Assembly (NCBI GenBank): GCA_004000035.1
Contig: RJAE01000011.1
Coordinates: 1 to 64,000 of the forward strand
Length of the DNA: 64,000 bases
Direction of reading: 5' to 3'
From: Arthrobacter sulfonylureivorans
Lineage (GTDB): Bacteria; Actinomycetota; Actinomycetes; Actinomycetales; Micrococcaceae
Of this stretch, positions 58,732 through 64,000 are shown piece after piece (position 1 is the first letter of the stretch; each line of letters opens with the position of its first letter). The notes beneath the pieces were generated by a model. That model saw nothing but the letters and a program-made list of their open reading frames with translations, searched no databases and had not been told where the DNA came from. The position numbers and the translations under genes are program-made.

Positions 58732-59943
58732 TCAGTCCCAGGTGACAGGCAAAGCTGTCAGTCCCCGGAAGAACCAGCCCTGCCACGAAACCTGACGCGA
58801 GTCATCAACCATCAACGAGCCGATGCGCTCGTAGAGGCGAGGCACCGCGACTTCGCCCACCGCGTTCTTCGCAGCCCAGCGACCGGCGCATTGGTGAACG
58901 CCGGTCCCGAATCCGAGGTGGCCGCGCGCGTTACGTGTCACGTCGAGTTCGTCGGCACGAGGGAACACCGAGTCGTCACGGTTGGCGCTGGCGAAGAGCA
59001 GTCCGACGGTCGCACCCTGGGGGATCTTTGCATCGAACCACTCGATGTCAGCCGTCGCCTCGCGAGGGGCCATTCCGATGGGAGAGACCCACCGAACGAC
59101 CTCCTCGAAAGCATCGCCCCAAGAGACTTCACCTGCTCGCACCGTCCGCTGCTGATCTGGATGCGTGGACAGTGCCCAAACCATGTTGGTAATCATGTGC
59201 TGTGGCTCGTTCATGCCCCCCGAGATCGTCAGCATAACGTTCGTCCGGACGACGTCTTCTGGGAGGTTAACCTCGAGGAGATGGGAGGTGATGGAAGCGT
59301 CTGGGTGACGCCGCAGGTGCGGGATAAGCTCATCCAGCACGGCATTTACTTCGGCGCGTGATGCGTCGCATCTCGCCCAGATATCGGGGTCGCTCATAAC
59401 GTTACTCAAGCCGTCGATGAAGTCCGTAGACCAGCGGCGCAGGCTGTCAACATGGACTTCGCTGGGGAATCCGATAAGGTCGATGAGGTTCTGACTGGCG
59501 ACGGGGGCAGCGAAGTCACGGTTCAGGTCCGCGTTCTCCGGTCCGACCTCGAGCAAGTGATCGATCCAGTGCTCGACGGTCTGAGCGAAGCGCGGCGACC
59601 ACGTCTGGGCGATCTGTCGCGGGCGTAGGGTCGGGTTGATCGCCTGGCGCTCGACTGCGTGCTCTGGATCGTCCTTTCTCAGCATCGGGCGGTTCCCACC
59701 GAACGCGCGCTCCATCATAGTGTTTACGTCCGAAGAACGGACGGAGAACAACTCGGGATGCAATTGGGTCTCGCGCAGTGCCGTGTATCGGGGCACGAGA
59801 TAGCTCTGAAGTGCGGGGGCGTACACGACATCACCTGCCTCCCGGAGGCGCGCATACGATGGGTACGGGTCTGTCATCAGCTCTTGCGGGTTTAGCCAGT
59901 CCGCGACCGGGGTGTCCACCGTGAGGTTCTCATGTATCGGCAT
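58732..59943 (-). CDS. Cytochrome P450, CYP255-like
   Basis: A 403-aa soluble P450. The haem loop FGTGVHQCAGRW has axial Cys352; ExxR is EEVVRW. The I-helix reads ISGGMNEPQHM: Glu-Pro replaces the common acid-alcohol pair, and that, with the WQGWFFRGLTALPVTW tail, resembles the guaiacol O-demethylase GcoA (CYP255A) as I recall it. Start: ATG 59943 with AAAGGAG 7 nt away, although the frame is open to 60075. It may O-demethylate a methoxylated phenol. Electrons would come from the adjacent ferredoxin. Confidence 0.85.
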   Translation of the reverse strand: MPIHENLTVDTPVADWLNPQELMTDPYPSYARLREAGDVVYAPALQSYLVPRYTALRETQLHPELFSVRSSDVNTMMERAFGGNRPMLRKDDPEHAVERQAINPTLRPRQIAQTWSPRFAQTVEHWIDHLLEVGPENADLNRDFAAPVASQNLIDLIGFPSEVHVDSLRRWSTDFIDGLSNVMSDPDIWARCDASRAEVNAVLDELIPHLRRHPDASITSHLLEVNLPEDVVRTNVMLTISGGMNEPQHMITNMVWALSTHPDQQRTVRAGEVSWGDAFEEVVRWVSPIGMAPREATADIEWFDAKIPQGATVGLLFASANRDDSVFPRADELDVTRNARGHLGFGTGVHQCAGRWAAKNAVGEVAVPRLYERIGSLMVDDSRQVSWQGWFFRGLTALPVTWD

Positions 59944-60304
59944 AGTCTCGCTCCTTTGCGATTTGGACATATGTCCGGCTTTCCGTGTGATATGTAACGT
60001 GTCAGTCGTTGTCCAGTGTCTCGTCGCGGTCCTCGCAGACGCGGAGCCGCCGAGGTAGAGGGAGACGAGCATCAACCGACGCTTTCTCGCAGGCGGTGAT
60101 GAGAAGGTGCATGACTACTCACCTCCGGGGTGCAAACTCTGCGCGACCATGGTCTGAACCCTGATTTCATGGCTGTTCACCACGACGTCGAAGAGATCTA
60201 CGGTCGCGCCGGCAGGATGTCCGACCCGTGCCGGACCCTGCGGGGAAGCCCTCAGCCGTTTGGTCGGACGAAGGCTTCCCGCTTGCGGGATCAGGCCCAC
60301 ACGA
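59944..60304. other. Intergenic region upstream of P450 with palindrome and GGTGCA repeats
   Basis: About 360 nt without a supported gene. It holds the perfect palindrome GGACATATGTCC (59965-59976), two GGTGCA direct repeats (60106-60111 and 60129-60134), and a weak CCCGC/GCGGG hairpin (60274-60290). The GGTGCA element also occurs in the 57097 and 62005 palindromes. Confidence 0.4.
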
Positions 60305-61915
60305 TCAGGCCTTCGGGTAACCGGCCTGCCGGAGGCGGCTGCCCCAGATCCCGGACTTGCCGGGAGCGATGATCCCGTTCGGGTCCAGCGTGTCCTTGAT
60401 CGTCTCGTTGAAGCGACGCTGGGCGTGATCATTGAAGCCGAACTGATCGGCGGCGAGGTCCATGAACGACAGGTGCGCGCGGTATTCGCCGTAACCGCGC
60501 CTGCCGGCCTCGGCCACCATCCGCTTCGCCACCGCGTACGCCTTGTCGACCTGCTCCGGGTTCTTCGTGTCGAACGGAATCACGTTGATGAACGTGGTTG
60601 CCCGCGCGTTGATCGGCAGCATGCCGCCGAGGAAGTCCAGCCCGGCCTCGGCACACATTTCAGACATCAGCTTCTGGGCGGCCTGCGCGTGGTGGGACGT
60701 CAGCGGGATCACCGGCGAGAAGTCGACATGGCCGCCTTCCTCGCCACCGGACCAGCCGGCCATCTTGTACAGATCCTGGCTCGGCACACCGATCTGCACC
60801 CGCTCGTGCGGATTCGGCAGCGTCTCCCACGCATCGGCGCCGTGCTTCTCGCCGGAGATGTCGACGCCCGGGATCTGCAGGAAACGCGCCTGGAGCTTCG
60901 CGAAGTTGTGGTCCACGACGGCCTCGTCGCCGTACAGTGCAAACCGCATCATCCAACGGCCAACGCCGAGCTCCTTGGCGATCTTCTCGATGACCTCCTC
61001 GGGCATCGGACCGTCGCCGTCGTACCATTCGGCGCGGGTCGAGAGCATGGAGGCGATGCACAGCGCATTCGACAGCTGCGGGCGCATGTCGATGGTGCCG
61101 GCAAGCATGAGCTCGCGCAGCGCGTCGACGACGGCGGGAAGCTGCGAGTCGTCCCACAGGCGCAGCCAGAGCGGCATGTAGATTTCCGGCTTCGGCATGA
61201 GCCAGTAGCCCATCTTCGTGACGATGCCGTAGTTCGACTGCATGAACATTTCGGTAGAGGTGGGGCCAAGGCCTCGCTTGTACAGCGGCCAGGTCGGGTT
61301 ATTGTCCATGGCGCCCGACCCGGTGCGCAGCAGGTCACCGTCGGGGAGCACTACCTCGAACCCGCAGTGCGAGGCCTGGTCGATCGAGTAGGGCATGTAG
61401 GTGAGCCCGTGCTCGAGGGTGTTGGAGACGACGCCTCCCCAGCCGATGTCGACGATGGAGGCGACGAGGTCGTGTCCGCCGGCCTTGATCGCATCATGCA
61501 GGTCGTACCAGCTCACGCCAGGCTCGACCATCGCGTAGCCGAGTTCCTCGTTGATCTCCACGCCGGTCATCTCCCGGAACGAGACCATCACGGAGCCTCG
61601 CACCTGCGGTGCGGCACCGCCGTAGCCGTTGTTCTTGCCACGGCCGATGGGCCACAACGGAACCTTGTATTCATTGGCGATCCGCACGACTGCCTGGACG
61701 TCCTCGACGCTCGTCGGGCTGACGACGGCGGAGGGAACGTTGGTGGCGGTGCCCGGAACCTGGAAGGGATCCTGGAAGTCCTCCAGCGACGCGGCGTCGG
61801 TGGCGACCTTGTCCGCGCCGATCGCCGTGGCGAACTCGGTGAGCGCCTTTCCGAGTTCGGCCTCAGAGACGCCCGGCGGGGTCGGTAGCGTCGACGTTTC
61901 GGTGGTGCTGCTCAT
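60305..61915 (-). CDS. Vanillyl-alcohol/eugenol-oxidase-like flavoprotein
   Basis: A 536-aa FAD enzyme of the VAO/4-cresol dehydrogenase family. Features: PSAVVSPTSVEDVQAVVRIANEYKVPLWPIGRGKNNGYGGAAP in the FAD-binding domain, PNPHERVQIGVPS near 350 (a His at the position where eugenol oxidase has its FAD-linked His, by rough alignment), and the C-terminal LDPNGIIAPGKSGIW. Family members oxidise para-substituted phenols such as eugenol, vanillyl alcohol or 4-cresol. Start: ATG 61915 with AAAGGAG; ATGs at 61924 and 61921 sit too close to the site. An 84-bp copy of its 3' end lies at 58208-58291. Confidence 0.88.
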   Translation of the reverse strand: MSSTTETSTLPTPPGVSEAELGKALTEFATAIGADKVATDAASLEDFQDPFQVPGTATNVPSAVVSPTSVEDVQAVVRIANEYKVPLWPIGRGKNNGYGGAAPQVRGSVMVSFREMTGVEINEELGYAMVEPGVSWYDLHDAIKAGGHDLVASIVDIGWGGVVSNTLEHGLTYMPYSIDQASHCGFEVVLPDGDLLRTGSGAMDNNPTWPLYKRGLGPTSTEMFMQSNYGIVTKMGYWLMPKPEIYMPLWLRLWDDSQLPAVVDALRELMLAGTIDMRPQLSNALCIASMLSTRAEWYDGDGPMPEEVIEKIAKELGVGRWMMRFALYGDEAVVDHNFAKLQARFLQIPGVDISGEKHGADAWETLPNPHERVQIGVPSQDLYKMAGWSGGEEGGHVDFSPVIPLTSHHAQAAQKLMSEMCAEAGLDFLGGMLPINARATTFINVIPFDTKNPEQVDKAYAVAKRMVAEAGRRGYGEYRAHLSFMDLAADQFGFNDHAQRRFNETIKDTLDPNGIIAPGKSGIWGSRLRQAGYPKA

Positions 61916-62004
61916 CGTCATCATCTCCTTTGATGCAGTGAATGTGGGTGGTGCGTGCTGTCCATGGTGCGCCACCTCACATCTGTGTAGGGGGTCCGCG
62001 GGGT

Positions 62005-62048
62005 CATGGTGCAGTCCGTGCACAGAAGTGTGCACGGACTGCACCATG
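62005..62048. promoter_or_regulatory. 19-bp-arm inverted repeat in divergent promoter
   Basis: CATGGTGCAGTCCGTGCAC (62005-62023) and its exact reverse complement (62030-62048), with a 6-nt spacer, lie midway between the divergent oxidase and short-chain dehydrogenase genes. It contains GTGCAC and TGGTGCA, as does the palindrome at 57097. Most likely an operator for the AraC regulator or another factor. Confidence 0.65.
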
Positions 62049-62124
62049 CAACCGATCGGGTACCGGCCAGTATCGGCGCGTGGTTGCGTGGGATGAGTTA
62101 CTACGAGGTGAACGGAGAAGATCC

Positions 62125-62901
62125 ATGGCTGCTGGCCGCTTGGAAGGAAAAGTTGTCCTGCTGACGGGTATCGGAGGCGGAATGGGCCGTGTGACCGCCC
62201 GGCTGTTCGCGGCCGAGGGTGCGATCGTGGTCGGGAGCGACCTCAATCCTGACAGTGCAGCGGAGACGGTCCGCCTGGTCGAGGCCGACGGGGGATCGAT
62301 CGAGTCAAGCGCGCCGGTGGATCTGAGCGACCGGGCCGACATCGACCGTTGGATTGCCGACACAGTGGCACGCCATGGCCGGATCGACGTTCTCTACAAC
62401 AACGCCAGCCTGCCGCGATTCGCGCCGTTTGCCCAGATGAGCGCTGACGACTACCGGTTCACCCTCCAGAACGAGCTGGACCTGGTGTGGCATGCCTGCC
62501 AGGCAGCGTGGCCGCATCTGGAGGCATCACGCGGCGCGATCGTTAACATCGGCTCGGGGGCCGGAACCCAGGGCGCGCGAGCGCTGCCGCAGGCCGCCCA
62601 TGCCGCCGCCAAGGGGGCGGTCATCGCCCTCACGCGACAGTTGGCGGCAGAAGGAGTCGCGGCCGGCATCCGCGTCAACTGCTTGAGCCCGGGAGTCATG
62701 GCGACGCCGCCTGTGCTCGCCATGTTCGACGAGTTCGGCGAGAATGCGCCTGTCGCTCCGATCATTGAGCGCACCATCGATGGCAAGCCGGGAGACCCGC
62801 TCGCGGTCGCCTATGCGGGCCTGTATCTCGCCTCCGACGAGGCGAAGTGGGTCACGGGGATCAACCTCGTCGTCGATGGCGGAGCCAGCGCCATCATGTA
62901 A
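62125..62901 (+). CDS. Short-chain dehydrogenase/reductase with catalytic Tyr replaced by His
   Basis: A 258-aa Rossmann-fold protein. The cofactor motif TGIGGGMG lies near 15-22, YNNAS in place of the usual NNAG near 90, IGSGAG supplies the Ser segment, and the usual YxxxK is HxxxK (His159, Lys163). The C-terminal SPGVMATPPV and the GINLVVDGGAS ending are standard. Loss of the Tyr makes ordinary dehydrogenase chemistry doubtful; it may have a new mechanism or be non-catalytic. Start: ATG 62125 with GGAGAAG. Divergent from the oxidase. Confidence 0.82.
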   Translation: MAAGRLEGKVVLLTGIGGGMGRVTARLFAAEGAIVVGSDLNPDSAAETVRLVEADGGSIESSAPVDLSDRADIDRWIADTVARHGRIDVLYNNASLPRFAPFAQMSADDYRFTLQNELDLVWHACQAAWPHLEASRGAIVNIGSGAGTQGARALPQAAHAAAKGAVIALTRQLAAEGVAAGIRVNCLSPGVMATPPVLAMFDEFGENAPVAPIIERTIDGKPGDPLAVAYAGLYLASDEAKWVTGINLVVDGGASAIM

Positions 62902-62924
62902 GCCGAAGAATCAGGTCTAGACGC

Positions 62925-62964
62925 GTCGACGGCGGTGCCCGCAGAGGCGGGCGCCGCCGTCGAC
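62925..62964 (+). terminator. Strong terminator after the short-chain dehydrogenase
   Basis: GTCGACGGCGGTGCCCGC and GCGGGCGCCGCCGTCGAC form an 18-bp stem with one wobble and a 4-nt loop, then GTCTTT. It has the same GACGGCGGTGCC stem core as the other terminators. Confidence 0.85.
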
Positions 62965-62980
62965 GTCTTTAACCATCAGT

Positions 62981-63030
62981 GGATGGGTGCATTGAGGTCT
63001 CCCAGCAAGGGAGCCTGAATGCACCCATCC
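62981..63030 (-). terminator. Terminator of the OYE-type gene
   Basis: GGATGGGTGCATT and AATGCACCCATCC form a 13-bp outer stem, with GGGAG-type pairing inside. It ends 6 nt from the stop of the leftward reductase gene (63037). Confidence 0.7.
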
Positions 63031-63036
63031 CATCCG

Positions 63037-64000
63037 TCAGTTCTTGGACGCCTTCGATTTGGAGCTCGCCAATTTTTCCGCGATGCCCATGAGGGTCGGT
63101 GATCCGGTGGCGGCGATCAGCGCGGCCTCCACCGGGCGCTTGAGCTTGACCGAGACGGGTTCCTTCACCCCTCCGAGCACCGCTTCGCGTCCCATGGCCG
63201 GGTTCTTGTGGCAGCGGACGGGCACGTTGAAAATCAAACGGCGCAGGCACGAGTTGTCATGATCGCACCAGACGATCTCATCGAGCCTGCCTTGGAGCAC
63301 CTTGTTGGGGAATTCGGGATCGGCCAGCAGTTGCCGGGCGAGCATGATGCCGTCCCCGTGGCCGTTGGCGATCGCGTCGGCACTCTGTTGCGGATCGTAG
63401 GTGCTGCTCAGCAGCAACGGGGTGTTCGGCAGCGCGGCACGGAACGCCTGGGGCTCAGCATGCTCCAGCATGGACCCCGACGACGAGGGAAGGTTGTTGT
63501 CCATCGACTCGTAGTTCCCGTCGGTGAGTGCGATGTACCCCAGGCCCTCTTTCGCAATGATCGCCGCGGTCTCCGCAAACCCCTCGGGACCCTGCCCGTC
63601 CGCCAAATGGTCGTTCACGCTCATCCGAAGACCCACCGGGTAGTCGGGGCCCACCTCGGCCCGGATCGCGCGGACGGTGTCCGTCAGGATGCGGGCGCGG
63701 TTCTCTGCGCTGCCGCCGTATTCGTCGGTTCGCCAGTTGGTGCGCGGCGAAAGGAAGGAAGAGTAGAGGTAGCGCATGTGGGCACCAAGTTCGATGCCGT
63801 CGAAGCCGGCTGCCTTCGCACGCCGGACAGCGGTGACCGTCTGTTCCTGGACCTTCAGGATCTCTTCCGCCGTGATCTCCAGCGGAGTCGGGTTCGTCCG
63901 CCCGCCGGGGATGTAGAACCCGTGCGGGAGGCGGGGCGCACCCATGTGGACAGGTTTCGGGCTCGCCGCCAGAGTGGGCCGTCCTTCAGCCGGAACGCCC
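63037..64000 (-). CDS. NADH:flavin oxidoreductase (Old Yellow Enzyme-like), 5' end beyond the window
   Basis: Partial: the frame is open to the window edge, continuing upstream of the ATG at 63945 with the family-typical VPAEGRPTLAASPKPVHMG. FMN-dependent TIM barrel: AAGFDGIELGAHMRYLYSSFLSPRTNWRTDEYGGSAENR carries the substrate and FMN region. The cluster motif after the barrel reads CDHDNSCLRRLIFNVPVRC, so three of the four usual 4Fe-4S Cys remain and the second is Asp. The protein ends about 65 residues later, with no NADH/FAD domain as in 2,4-dienoyl-CoA reductase. The role may be reduction of an enone in the same pathway. Confidence 0.85.
   Translation of the reverse strand, partial: GVPAEGRPTLAASPKPVHMGAPRLPHGFYIPGGRTNPTPLEITAEEILKVQEQTVTAVRRAKAAGFDGIELGAHMRYLYSSFLSPRTNWRTDEYGGSAENRARILTDTVRAIRAEVGPDYPVGLRMSVNDHLADGQGPEGFAETAAIIAKEGLGYIALTDGNYESMDNNLPSSSGSMLEHAEPQAFRAALPNTPLLLSSTYDPQQSADAIANGHGDGIMLARQLLADPEFPNKVLQGRLDEIVWCDHDNSCLRRLIFNVPVRCHKNPAMGREAVLGGVKEPVSVKLKRPVEAALIAATGSPTLMGIAEKLASSKSKASKN

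Noticed and set aside
60260-61888. 542-codon plus frame opposite the flavin oxidase
   Set aside because: The minus frame encodes a clear VAO-family protein; the plus frame is its shadow.

Overview
The window reads as chromosomal DNA of a high-GC Gram-positive bacterium, most probably an Arthrobacter-like member of the Micrococcaceae. The basis is an actinobacterial housekeeping block (small SRP RNA, dnaX, recR, lysC), very high GC with GTG starts, many leaderless genes with a TANNNT -10 box about 6 nt before the start codon, and protein families common in soil Arthrobacter. No phage, IS element or CRISPR array was seen. The species call is inference.

Layout. 1-7.3 kb: a small unknown gene, lysC (minus), an ehuBCDA-type compatible-solute ABC importer (minus) with a divergent GntR regulator, and an alpha/beta hydrolase. 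7.3-12.8 kb: recR, dnaX, the SRP RNA gene and a terpenoid-cyclase-fold protein (all minus). 13.1-16.8 kb: tRNA-Ser(GGA) with its terminator, an MpaB/DUF2236 oxygenase, an iron/2-oxoglutarate-type oxygenase and a HAD phosphatase. 16.9-20.8 kb: a three-gene operon with a Tat-type protein and a multicopper oxidase split over two genes. 21-29.9 kb: a LytR_C protein pair, an MFS exporter, a RibD_C reductase, a DsbA-like protein, a YefM/YoeB toxin-antitoxin pair, an amino acid permease, and an alcohol dehydrogenase/cupin pair with a divergent MmyB-type regulator.

29.9-40.7 kb is a divergent catabolic locus. Leftward run GntR, a luciferase-like monooxygenase, two DUF1185 paralogues, an alpha/beta hydrolase, an aldehyde dehydrogenase and a 4-oxalocrotonate-type tautomerase that appears to start with AUA. 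Rightward run a SnoaL/flavin-reductase fusion, a BCCT transporter, an NCS1 transporter and an isochorismatase-type hydrolase. Together they look like uptake, flavin-dependent oxygenation, hydrolysis and aldehyde oxidation of a nitrogen-containing small molecule. I do not recognise a characterised pathway with exactly this gene set, so it is my main candidate for an undescribed system.

40.8-52 kb: an ArsR/SRPBCC/VOC operon, a GlxA-type regulator, an HD hydrolase, a double-hotdog thioesterase, a lipoprotein, a maltokinase-cap protein, cycA-VOC-acdS (D-amino acid permease plus ACC deaminase), a ribbon-helix-helix/BrnT-like toxin-antitoxin pair, a MOSC protein and an XRE regulator. 52.1-64 kb is a second catabolic locus: a ribose-type ABC importer, an AraC regulator preceded by a coupled leader ORF, a 2Fe-2S ferredoxin, a CYP255-like P450, a eugenol/vanillyl-alcohol-oxidase-like flavoenzyme, a short-chain dehydrogenase without the usual catalytic Tyr, and an OYE-type reductase that runs off the window end. 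The flavoenzyme 3' end is duplicated as an 84-bp remnant beside the ferredoxin. The locus may serve catabolism of lignin-derived methoxyphenols (inference).
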